Program-made: the position numbers and the translations under genes
Notes under the pieces: model-generated
Told to the model about the DNA's origin: nothing
The model's input: the letters and a program-made list of their open reading frames with translations, nothing else
Databases searched by the model: none
Part shown: positions 43,969-52,413 of the stretch, piece after piece
Position numbering within the stretch: position 1 is the first letter of the stretch
How the letters are laid out: each line of letters opens with the position of its first letter
NCBI RefSeq assembly: GCF_020251205.1
Contig: NZ_JAIWYX010000001.1
Location: 713,083-777,082 of the forward strand
Direction: 5' to 3'
Length of the DNA: 64,000 nt
DNA from: Arthrobacter sp. M4
GTDB taxonomy: Bacteria > Actinomycetota > Actinomycetes > Actinomycetales > Micrococcaceae

Positions 43969-46900
43969 TTATCGGAGCGTGCCGAAGAGCTGGATCTCCG
44001 CCATGTTGCCCCGCCAGTTGCTCGCATTCGTCACCTTGAAATAGCGGTAGGACGTGCTGTCCGTGACAGGACGCGCGGTCCACACGCCATCCTTGCTACC
44101 CGTGAGCGGCGCGCTCAAGTTCGTCCAGGTCTGACCGTCGTTCGAACCCTGCACGAAGGTGCCGTCAGCGCGGACGGTCTGACCGGTTCGCGGAAGGAAG
44201 AACAGATCGTTGAGCTGGACCGACTTCCCGGCACCGAAATCGAGAGTGTAATAGGCTGCGGCCGCCTGGAGATCAGTAAACGTCGTCGAGTCGTTGTCGA
44301 ACAGCAGGTACCCGACCTTGTCCGCAGGCAATGGGTTGCTGGTCGCCAATTGGGGGGAAGAGGCGACGACGGTCGCGCTGTTTGCCACGTCGATGCGCTG
44401 GGCCCGGTTACCTCCGACGAACAGGTTCTTTCCGTCGGTGGTGCCGTACAGGGTGGGACCTGCCTTGTCGCCGTCGGTGTAGTCGACGCTGAGCGAAACA
44501 GGGCCGGCTGCGACGCCGTCAAGAGCGACAGGGGCCAGCCAGTTGATACCGTCGCTCGACGTGGCAGCCTTCTGGATGCCCATGACGTTGACGTTAACGG
44601 CCTGGACCGCCTTCTTCGTGGTCACGGTGACATTGACGGTATCGCCCACCGATACCTTCCCCGCAACGGCATCGGGGGACGTGATCACGGCCGAGGCGAT
44701 CTGATTTCCAATCTCGTGGCGTTCGCCGTAGATGTGGAATTCGGTCATCTCGAACACCCCCCGAACAATGCCGTACAGCACGTCAGGTAGCTGCTTGATC
44801 ATCTGGACCTTGAGATACCGGAATTGCGTGTCGATGAACTCCGGTGCCACATCGAGAGTGTTGTAGTCCTGAGTGAACGCCGTGGCTCCCGGCGTGATCC
44901 TGGTCCAGTTGACGCCGTCGTTCGAGCCGTACATCGTCGAGTTAGCGAGCCGGTCGGCGAAGATGTTGCTCTGGAAGCCGAACTTGCTGGCCGAGACACG
45001 GAAGTCAGGGCCGAAGTCGAAGATGTGCGACATGTTGACGGCTTGCGGGTAGCCGGTACCGGTCTGCTCGTCGCCGTCCAGCAGAAGGGGTGTGCGTTCC
45101 TTCGCTGTGGAGGAGAACAGGACGTTCCGGTAGTCGAGGCTGCCGTCAAGGGCGGACTTCGGCGAGATAAGGCGCAGGCCGTCCGCCGCTGCGACCATGG
45201 CGGCCATGGTCGCCTCGTACTCCGCGTCGGTGCTGTTCTTCCGCAGGTTCTTGGCAGCATCTCGTGCAGCGACGAACGCGGCGTCCGTTGCGGACTCATA
45301 GCCGAGATCCGGCTTGTAGTCCTTCCCCGCCACCGCCAGAGCCGCAGCGCGGTCCGGGGCGGTGTCCAGCACGATCGTGCGCGCGACAACGCTGGTTCCA
45401 TCATCAGCGGCGAGCGTGATCGTCCCCGGGTTCTCGCCATTCCAGCTGAGGTGGCCCGTGGCCGAGTCGAGTGTCGCGCCGTTCGGCAGCCCGGTCGCGC
45501 TGTACGTGATGGCACCCGGGCCGGTGGCCGCGAGGTCGATCTCGAGGTTGGCACCCTTCCAGCCGACGATCCTCTTGGCTGCATTCGCCGGGAACGTCGG
45601 GCTGTGAAGGTCTACCTGGGCGTTGATGTCGATGTTATCGATGTCGACCGTGGCGCCCTCGGTCTCGACGTACAGGATGTCGCCCATGGAACGTTTCGCG
45701 GTGACGTATCGCCATTCGCCGCGGGTATCAGGCACGGTGATGTCGGTGTCTCGCTCCACCGTGTTGGCGTGGCTGACGCTCCCAAGGTGGATGACGGCCG
45801 CGCCGCGCGTGCGCACGCGGAAGCCCTGCTGCGGATTGTTGTTGGCACCGCTGAGATAGGCGATCTTCGAGCCTCCGGGCATGCTCACAAACCCGTCGCC
45901 CGTAGTGACGTCGCCGGCGAGGCGCGTGTAGTGCTGCTCGATCTCAAGAATGTTGGGGTTGGCGTTCGGCGGTGCCGCAGTCTCGCCTGCTGCCGCCGCG
46001 GGAGCGAACATCCACGAGTCGCCACCACCATCGTGGCCGTCCCAGGTGATCTGCTGAGGGGTCAAGCGCTTGGCGTACGCCTCAGCGTAGAACGGAGCGA
46101 TCTTCGCGACGTCCACTCCGCGCACGTACTTGTAGTAGTAGTACATCTCCCAGAAGCTCGCGGTCGAGTACCGGCCACGGTAGCCATCGGCAATGTGGTT
46201 ATAAGTGTCACGGATCGTGCCGTCCGGAGAGATGGCGTACCCGACCGGGGTCCACTCGGGATCGCGGCCGGACATGAACTGCCAGAAGTAATCGGCTGCC
46301 TTGATGACCCGGTCATCGAGGAACTCGTACGGTCCCACAGCGTTGGCTGCGGTCGATACCGTTCCTTGAACGGGATCCATCTTGGTGCCCTGGGACAGCA
46401 TCATACGAGCGAGGCCCGCAAAGTTCGTGAGATCGCCGCCGCCATGGGCTTGATCACGCCCCATTTCCACTTGCTGAACATGCGGGTTGGGGATCGGTTC
46501 GCCGGTCTTGTCATTCTTGTCGACCCACCGGGCCAGACGCGAGATGGACCCGTTGAAACCCTGATCCTTAGCCGTCGAATTCACCGTGAACCACTCGACC
46601 TTCTCCCGATACAGCGCAGCATCGTCCATGAAGATCGATCCGGCCATCGACCCCAGCAGCGGGTAGTTGTGCTGATTCATGAAACGGTCCGGCGAGGACA
46701 TGAAGGTGGCGATCGCCGGCCGGATCAGATTGTTGCTGAAGGCCTGGGCATCCGCATCGGTCAGCACAAGCGCAGGGTCGCTGCCACAGCTCGTGTACCG
46801 CAGCAGTTCAGCCGCGGTGGCCATGCGGAACAGCGGAACGCCATTGTGGATGTGCGAATCGGTGTAATACGTGAATTGGGTCGGGTCCATCTGCGCCCAG

Positions 46901-47373
46901 TTGCGGATGATCGCCAGAGCATTGGCCCGGTAGACCTGCTTCCCCGTGAGCACGTGCATGACGGCCTGCGAATAGGCCTTCAGCCCGTCGTTCTCGAACA
47001 GGAACCGTGTGCCCGAATTGAACGCGGTCGTACGCGGCTTGGTCGGATCGGCGCCGGCGTTGGAGGGCGTGGCGTTTTCCGCTGCGGCAGGCGCGCGCTT
47101 CAGCGCGTCGAAACCCGAGACCCACGGTTCCGCGCCCGCTGCAAGCCCGGCCTTAACATTCTGGATGATGGGCTCGGTGAGACCGATCCCCGGGTGGGTA
47201 AAACCTTCAGCGCTCGTGGTCGAGTGAAACTGCACATCGCAGGTGCCCGAGACCGTTGTAGCCTGCGCAATCGGTTGCGGCAATGGACCGAGTAGAACGC
47301 CTAGCACTGAACCTAAGGCGAGCGCTCTCTTGAGCATGTGGGAACGCCGTGAGATGACGTGAGATGGGCTCAT
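43969..47373 (-). CDS. Large secreted polysaccharide-degrading protein: alginate-lyase-like domain plus carbohydrate-binding modules
   Basis: About 1134 residues from the ATG at 47373 (GGAGAAGG upstream). A signal peptide (VLGVLLGPLPQPIAQA) is followed by a helical domain of roughly residues 40-420 with NALAIIRNWAQMD and FMNQHNYPLLGSMAG, resembling the alginate_lyase (PL5/PL-like, alpha/alpha toroid) superfamily. Then come beta-rich regions including a putative Ig-like domain near 600-690 (ITYSATGLPNGATLDSATG) and two F5/8-type discoidin modules, the last ending SYRYFKVTNASNWRGNMAEI. The substrate is not certain. Operator D, 45 bp upstream, places it in the LacI regulon. Confidence 0.8.
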   Translation of the reverse strand: MSPSHVISRRSHMLKRALALGSVLGVLLGPLPQPIAQATTVSGTCDVQFHSTTSAEGFTHPGIGLTEPIIQNVKAGLAAGAEPWVSGFDALKRAPAAAENATPSNAGADPTKPRTTAFNSGTRFLFENDGLKAYSQAVMHVLTGKQVYRANALAIIRNWAQMDPTQFTYYTDSHIHNGVPLFRMATAAELLRYTSCGSDPALVLTDADAQAFSNNLIRPAIATFMSSPDRFMNQHNYPLLGSMAGSIFMDDAALYREKVEWFTVNSTAKDQGFNGSISRLARWVDKNDKTGEPIPNPHVQQVEMGRDQAHGGGDLTNFAGLARMMLSQGTKMDPVQGTVSTAANAVGPYEFLDDRVIKAADYFWQFMSGRDPEWTPVGYAISPDGTIRDTYNHIADGYRGRYSTASFWEMYYYYKYVRGVDVAKIAPFYAEAYAKRLTPQQITWDGHDGGGDSWMFAPAAAAGETAAPPNANPNILEIEQHYTRLAGDVTTGDGFVSMPGGSKIAYLSGANNNPQQGFRVRTRGAAVIHLGSVSHANTVERDTDITVPDTRGEWRYVTAKRSMGDILYVETEGATVDIDNIDINAQVDLHSPTFPANAAKRIVGWKGANLEIDLAATGPGAITYSATGLPNGATLDSATGHLSWNGENPGTITLAADDGTSVVARTIVLDTAPDRAAALAVAGKDYKPDLGYESATDAAFVAARDAAKNLRKNSTDAEYEATMAAMVAAADGLRLISPKSALDGSLDYRNVLFSSTAKERTPLLLDGDEQTGTGYPQAVNMSHIFDFGPDFRVSASKFGFQSNIFADRLANSTMYGSNDGVNWTRITPGATAFTQDYNTLDVAPEFIDTQFRYLKVQMIKQLPDVLYGIVRGVFEMTEFHIYGERHEIGNQIASAVITSPDAVAGKVSVGDTVNVTVTTKKAVQAVNVNVMGIQKAATSSDGINWLAPVALDGVAAGPVSLSVDYTDGDKAGPTLYGTTDGKNLFVGGNRAQRIDVANSATVVASSPQLATSNPLPADKVGYLLFDNDSTTFTDLQAAAAYYTLDFGAGKSVQLNDLFFLPRTGQTVRADGTFVQGSNDGQTWTNLSAPLTGSKDGVWTARPVTDSTSYRYFKVTNASNWRGNMAEIQLFGTLR

Positions 47374-47417
47374 GACTTGTACCTTCTCCGTTGAGGGTGA
47401 TTGATGACGCGCCGGAA

Positions 47418-47431
47418 GGCAAACGTTATCC
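47418..47431. promoter_or_regulatory. LacI operator D (secreted lyase unit)
   Basis: GGCAAACGTTATCC, 12 of 14 matches to the consensus, 45 bp upstream of the start codon. Confidence 0.65.
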
Positions 47432-47714
47432 GCCTCGACGATATCCGACACCCAATGACAGGGCAATGCCTTGCGTTAACTCGCCGATAACTTAGGCGCC
47501 GAGACGGATGCGGTGGCGTTTCGAGCGCATGCCCGATTTCAGTGGACTCGCGATGACTCACGGGCCCGGCCGCGACGAAGGAGAACGCCCTCTGAGGCAC
47601 TCAGGCCCAGGCTGGGCAGGACCCCAGGTTCTTGCCTCCTGATCAGATGCCCAGGCCAGACCGCGCGCCTCATACCACCCCTTCAGTCCGGGCAGCCTGG
47701 CTCTTGATGGCCCC

Positions 47715-47960
47715 GTGGATCCTCAACGCTACGACAACATGCAGTACCGTGTGGGGCGCAGCGGTCTCAAGCTTCCCGCCATTTCGCTCGGGCTCTGGCA
47801 TAACTTCGGAGACGGCAAGCCGTTTGAGACTCAACCTGCCATACTGCGCCACGCGTTCGACCGCAGAATCACTCAGTTCGACCTCGCCAACAACTACGGT
47901 CCTCCCGATGGTTCAGCCGAGACGACGGATCGTCCTGGATCACGAGACGGTGTGGAAGGG
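47715..47960 (+). pseudogene. N-terminal fragment of an aldo/keto reductase
   Basis: From the GTG at 47715 the frame reads MQYRVGRSGLKLPAISLGLW, then HNFGDGKPFETQPAILRHAF and DLANNYGPPDGSAE, the start of an AKR (YghZ/Kv-beta-like) with the catalytic Asp and Tyr of DLANNYG present. Similarity ends at once after SAE; the other 270 residues are missing and the 3' end of the GH127 gene follows. A deletion probably joined the two. Confidence 0.8.
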
Positions 47961-47987
47961 TTACACAAAGTCGTCAGCATTCTGTCG

Positions 47988-50285
47988 CTATGAATCGGCG
48001 GCGTCGGTCAGCAGCAGAATCCGGCGTAGACGAGGCATACGGGCCCCCTCCACAGGAGCAATCAGCACCTGGGTGGCCACCTCGCCGTTCGTGCCGAAGG
48101 GCAATTCGCAGCATCCACTGTCATCGGCATGAACGACGACGGCGTCCCCGCCTTCCAGCCGGCCCACGGCAAACGCTTCAGCCGGCTCCGCGGCGCTTTC
48201 CGGCGCGGGCAGCCACTCGAGCCGCAGGCTGGTGGACACCGCCTGCCAGTCCTGCAGCTTCACGGTCATCGGGCTGAGCGGACGCAGCCACTGATGTCCT
48301 TCTGCGGTCCGGCCGCGCTCAACCTCGTCCGCTGTCACCTCGTGGTCCAGTTCGGGTTGCTGCTCTCCAAAGGTCACCACGTCAACCGCCCGGGCCTCCA
48401 AGGCGGTGGATGCGGTGTCCGCCCCTGCCAGCGCGGCGACGACCGCCTCCACCTCGGACGAAGACCCGACCACCGGCCACGAGATCCGGTAACGGGCATC
48501 GTGGATCTGGTGGAGCGGCTTGAGCCTGATCGCTTGGCCGTCCACCGCATGAACAACAAGTTCACCGCCAGCCGGCTCTGGATTCAGCGTGCCGGAGTGA
48601 AGAACTGGAGTTTCCGCAAGGGCCTGGAGCGTTCCGGACGCGATTTGGGCCGTCCTCGCTCCCCCGGCCCGGTAATTCAGCGCGGAATCTTCGATCTCTT
48701 CCGCAAGCACCATTGGGCCATACTGGAGCCAGCCCCAGGGCGACCCATCTGGCGAGGGAGCGATCCGCAGCGCCCGCTCAACGGTGTGCTGCAGGTTCAC
48801 CGTCCCGTGCCACTGACGCCGCAGACGCCACCAGCCGCCGTCGTCGTCGATCACGTTCCCGTCCAGCTCCAAGCGCGCGGACGCCGCCCAGGCCGGGACG
48901 CGGATCGCCAGAGTGAATTCCGCTGTTTCCTGAACATCCACCGTGATGGTCGCCTGGCTGCCGTGCGGCCAATCAGATTCGATGCGTACGACGGCGCCGC
49001 GTGCCTCCCAGCGCACTGTCCCGGGAAGCATCCAGATGAGCCGGAGTTCGTCCGCCGACACTGCGGCGGCGTGCGCACCATGCCGGGAATGTGCTTCGAA
49101 ACCTGAGCCCATGCAGCACCAGAAAGCGTCCTGCTCCGGCGAATACACCCGGTAATGGCCTGGCCGATGGGAGGTGAAGTAGACTAGCCCGCCGTGCTCC
49201 GGATGAATCGTGGAGAGCACGTGGCTGCACTGGGTGGTTTCGATGTAGTCGAGATACTCATCGTCGCCATGCAGGCGGTACAACTCTGCGGCGAGTTTGA
49301 TCATGTTGTAGCTATTGCAGCTTTCCGGGCCTTCTCGAGCGAGGAACATGGGTCTGAAGTCGTCACGACGGTGAAAATGTTCACGTACGCCGTGCCCGCC
49401 CAGCGCTGTGCTTCGCCGGTGGACCACGTCCTGGAAGAACAGCTGCGCTGCGGCGCCGATCCGATCGGTCTGTGGGTTTTCCCTGTCCAGTCGGCGGGCC
49501 GCTCGCTGAATCGTGGCGTATCCGATCACCACCGGAACCTGGGTGTTGGCGTGCCAGCCGGCCATGGTGTCAGGCCCCTCAGGATCACCCAATCGGCTCA
49601 CGGCCTCCAGGAGTTCCTGCCGGACGAAGCGTAGCGCCAGGTCTAGGTAGCGCGGGTCCTGGCGCAGAATGGCAAGTCGTGCAAAAGCCTCCGGGAAACC
49701 GCCGAATTCCGTGGACAGGATCTGCTCCAGTGCTTCCTGGGTCAGCTGAGCTGCAGTAGAAAGCCACCACTCTCCCAGGCCGTCAAGCAGAACATTCGCT
49801 ACCGGCGAAGGAGCCAGTTCACAGACGTCCACCAAGCCGGCCAGAACCTTGTGAAGGTTGTACAGGGGAACCCACCGGCCATTGAGCTCAAAAGGAGAGG
49901 CCTTGATGTCCCCCCTGACCAGCTCTTTCCAGAGGGCGGCACCGTCCTTGACACCACCGAGATAGCCGGTACCGTGGGCGAGCTGCGCTTCCCGCAAGCC
50001 GTGCAGCATCGAGCCGAGCATGTCCGTTGCCCGGAAGTCGGCTCCGCCGGCCAGGGCGTGCGCCAGCGCGGAGAGGACGTGTCCGGCGGTGTGCCCACCG
50101 AGGCCAGACTCCTCCCAGCCCCCGTAGGCCACAGCGCCGGACGGCACGCCGGCGTCGCGTCTGAACGGCTGGAGGAGCCTAGCCGGGTCCAGCCGCAGGA
50201 TGCTCTCGAGATTTACGTGCTGCGCCCGGGCAAAAGGGCTATCCAGCAGGCGGACAGCGGACAAGGGAAGGAAATCGGTGCTCAC
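47988..50285 (-). CDS. GH127-type beta-L-arabinofuranosidase
   Basis: 765 residues (DUF1680/GH127, possibly GH146). The (alpha/alpha)6 barrel includes GWEESGLGGHTAGHVLSALA and YNLHKVLAGL. The zinc-thiolate site of the family can be placed as E321-x-C323 (GPESCNSYN) and C390-C391 (FWCCMGSG); one of the paired cysteines is the nucleophile in characterised members, and E302 is a candidate acid/base. No signal peptide. It removes beta-L-arabinofuranose from imported oligosaccharides. GTG start behind AGAGGA. It is the last gene of the five-gene operon beginning at 55192. Confidence 0.9.
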   Translation of the reverse strand: MSTDFLPLSAVRLLDSPFARAQHVNLESILRLDPARLLQPFRRDAGVPSGAVAYGGWEESGLGGHTAGHVLSALAHALAGGADFRATDMLGSMLHGLREAQLAHGTGYLGGVKDGAALWKELVRGDIKASPFELNGRWVPLYNLHKVLAGLVDVCELAPSPVANVLLDGLGEWWLSTAAQLTQEALEQILSTEFGGFPEAFARLAILRQDPRYLDLALRFVRQELLEAVSRLGDPEGPDTMAGWHANTQVPVVIGYATIQRAARRLDRENPQTDRIGAAAQLFFQDVVHRRSTALGGHGVREHFHRRDDFRPMFLAREGPESCNSYNMIKLAAELYRLHGDDEYLDYIETTQCSHVLSTIHPEHGGLVYFTSHRPGHYRVYSPEQDAFWCCMGSGFEAHSRHGAHAAAVSADELRLIWMLPGTVRWEARGAVVRIESDWPHGSQATITVDVQETAEFTLAIRVPAWAASARLELDGNVIDDDGGWWRLRRQWHGTVNLQHTVERALRIAPSPDGSPWGWLQYGPMVLAEEIEDSALNYRAGGARTAQIASGTLQALAETPVLHSGTLNPEPAGGELVVHAVDGQAIRLKPLHQIHDARYRISWPVVGSSSEVEAVVAALAGADTASTALEARAVDVVTFGEQQPELDHEVTADEVERGRTAEGHQWLRPLSPMTVKLQDWQAVSTSLRLEWLPAPESAAEPAEAFAVGRLEGGDAVVVHADDSGCCELPFGTNGEVATQVLIAPVEGARMPRLRRILLLTDAADS

Positions 50286-50410
50286 TGGGGTTCCTCTTCA
50301 GCAGATCGTTCAGTTCGTGGGAGTTTCGTGGGGCGGCAGTCCGACGGCCAGCTCCTGCCGCCCGGCGTCCTGCACGGTGTCATCTGAAGCTTCTTTTAGT
50401 CGGGCGCCTT

Positions 50411-51361
50411 CTACCAGGCAATGCGCAGGCGCTCGAATTCATCGGCTGTCACTGGCAGGACCACGCCGTGGCAGGGGTCATCGGGCAAACTGTAGTCTCC
50501 ACAGGCCGTCCACTCTCCGCTCGCCAGATCTGTCGTCTCGAAGGGGACGTAACGGCGTTCCGGGGTGAATTCGTCAATCCACAGGAACCACTGGTTTCCG
50601 GTGTTCGACTTGTAAACCAGGGGCCCTTCACCCTGTTTGATCGCACCGAGCCCGATGCCTTCGGCCACAGGCTCCCATTCGGCCGCCGACAGCGTTCCGG
50701 CGACCTCCGCGAAAACCGACTTGCCGAAAGGAGCCTGGTCACTCCGGTGGCGCTCGTCCTTGACAAAGCGGTAGTAGAGGCCGCCCTCTTCGATCACTGT
50801 CGCATCGATGGTGGCCCATCCGCGGTCAATCCAGATTCGTGGCGCGGAGAATTCGCGGAAGTCCCGGGTGGTGGCGCACATGATCCGGTTGTAGCTCTCG
50901 CCGAGATGCTCTGCGTCGTCGTAGAGGGAGGACGACCAATGGACCAGGAACGCCTCCTGTTCGGGATCCCAGATGGCCTCAGGTGCCCAGGTGTTCCCCG
51001 CCTCGGGAGGAGCCACCTCGGCAAGACGGCCCTCGTCCCAGTTCACCAGATCGGCTGATTCCCAGACAACGATCGATCGGCTCCCCCAGCGTTGCACGGC
51101 GTCCCAGTCGGGCTTGGCGTAGGCCCGCAGGTCCGTCGCGATCAGGTAGAAGCGCTCACCATCCGGAGACCTCACTATATGGGGATCGCGGACCCCGCAC
51201 TGTCCCAGGGATGAACGGAGCACGGGTTTCCCGCCATCGAGGTCGTCAAAGTGGAGAGGGTCATCACCCCGGCTTAACGCGAAGTGGATCTGTTCGCCGT
51301 CCTCCGACTCGCGCTTGAAATGGATGTAGAGGTAACCCGCGTACTGGCTTGGGGGATTCAT
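50411..51361 (-). CDS. GH43-family glycosidase
   Basis: 316 residues forming a five-bladed beta-propeller. The start YAGYLYIHFKRES, the CGVRDPHIVRSPDGERFYLI strand with the catalytic Asp, and NTWAPEAIWDPE with a family Asp/Glu match GH43 sequences. The activity is probably alpha-L-arabinofuranosidase, beta-xylosidase or galactosidase; the subfamily is not certain. No signal peptide. It sits between a second propeller enzyme and the GH127 gene in the same operon (44 and 125 bp gaps). Confidence 0.82.
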   Translation of the reverse strand: MNPPSQYAGYLYIHFKRESEDGEQIHFALSRGDDPLHFDDLDGGKPVLRSSLGQCGVRDPHIVRSPDGERFYLIATDLRAYAKPDWDAVQRWGSRSIVVWESADLVNWDEGRLAEVAPPEAGNTWAPEAIWDPEQEAFLVHWSSSLYDDAEHLGESYNRIMCATTRDFREFSAPRIWIDRGWATIDATVIEEGGLYYRFVKDERHRSDQAPFGKSVFAEVAGTLSAAEWEPVAEGIGLGAIKQGEGPLVYKSNTGNQWFLWIDEFTPERRYVPFETTDLASGEWTACGDYSLPDDPCHGVVLPVTADEFERLRIAW

Positions 51362-51405
51362 GGGTGAGTTCGGTTCCTTACTCTCATCAGGTTTGATGAC
51401 TGCTT

Positions 51406-52359
51406 CTAGAGGCCGTCAATCGGCAGAATCGGCGCAGTCAGAATTTCATTCCGGTCACATACCAGGACGTCACCGTCCATGCGTGCACGGGCCACTTGGA
51501 GCGACGTCCGGCGATGCTCCTGGAGGCTATGGGAAACAGCTTCGCTTCCCCGGCCCGGGTGGGTGAAGTAGAAGACAAAGGCCTCGTCACCGACCACTAC
51601 GACGTCGGCATGCAAGCCGTTGCCGCCGTCGTCCGTGCCCAGACCGGGCTCGGCAAGAATCCGGCCCAGGGTGTTCCAGTGGAGCAGATCATCGGACCGG
51701 TGGACCCTGAGCCCAGCCCATTCATCTGTCAGCATCCAAAACGAACCATCCAGGGCGAAAACGTTCGGACCCTCATGCGGAAGGTTCCCTACGGCAAACC
51801 CGATCGGCGTCCAGTGAAAAAGATCCGGGCTGTCAGCGGCGTAGGTGTGATTATCTTGTTTGAACCACATACGCCATCCGCCGTCCGGAAGCGGGAACAC
51901 GCACGCATCGATCACCCACTTGGAGTTGAGGTCCAGAGTCGACTGGAACTCCCAATGCTCAAGATCCACACTGGTGTAGTGCCGGATCTCCGCAGGCGCG
52001 CCCCACGTCGCATGTACCCCCACGATGTAGCTCACGTACATGTGGTACGTGGAGCCGTCATCCACGATCTCCGGCGCCCAGTAGGTGTTCCTGCCCCATT
52101 CGGTCTCCAGGCCCTGCGCCGTGCCCCGGTACGACCAGGTGGCACCACCATCGGCAGAGGCCGCGATACCGATGTCTGTGCCGAAAACCCAGGAGACGTC
52201 GTCAAGCGGGGGCGCCATGACTCGGCGGTTGGTGTAGAAGATCCACCATTCTCCCGCCGCGCGGTTCCAGATCACCGTGGGGTCAGCGGCTCCATCTTGC
52301 ACGGGGTCGCGGAACAGCGGCTTCGGGACGGCAGCCGCTCCAGAATCAGTTAATGCCAC
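51406..52359 (-). CDS. GH43-like beta-propeller glycosyl hydrolase
   Basis: 317 residues. GAADPTVIWNRAAGEWWIFYT is the first blade with the catalytic-base Asp, WAPEIVDDGSTYHMYVSYI the second, and KWVIDACVFPLPDGGWRMWF the third with an Asp. This is the GH43/GH32-like furanosidase fold; I cannot assign it to a characterised family. GTG start with AAGGAG upstream. It lies 54 bp after the ABC exporter gene. Confidence 0.72.
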   Translation of the reverse strand: MALTDSGAAAVPKPLFRDPVQDGAADPTVIWNRAAGEWWIFYTNRRVMAPPLDDVSWVFGTDIGIAASADGGATWSYRGTAQGLETEWGRNTYWAPEIVDDGSTYHMYVSYIVGVHATWGAPAEIRHYTSVDLEHWEFQSTLDLNSKWVIDACVFPLPDGGWRMWFKQDNHTYAADSPDLFHWTPIGFAVGNLPHEGPNVFALDGSFWMLTDEWAGLRVHRSDDLLHWNTLGRILAEPGLGTDDGGNGLHADVVVVGDEAFVFYFTHPGRGSEAVSHSLQEHRRTSLQVARARMDGDVLVCDRNEILTAPILPIDGL

Positions 52360-52413
52360 GTTGAGCTCCTTAAGAAAGATGACTTCATATCGGGGTGTGA
52401 GCCGGCTGGACTC

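Noticed and set aside
44824..47295. An 823-residue plus-strand reading frame
   Set aside because: Antisense shadow of the secreted lyase-like gene, produced by high GC at third codon positions.
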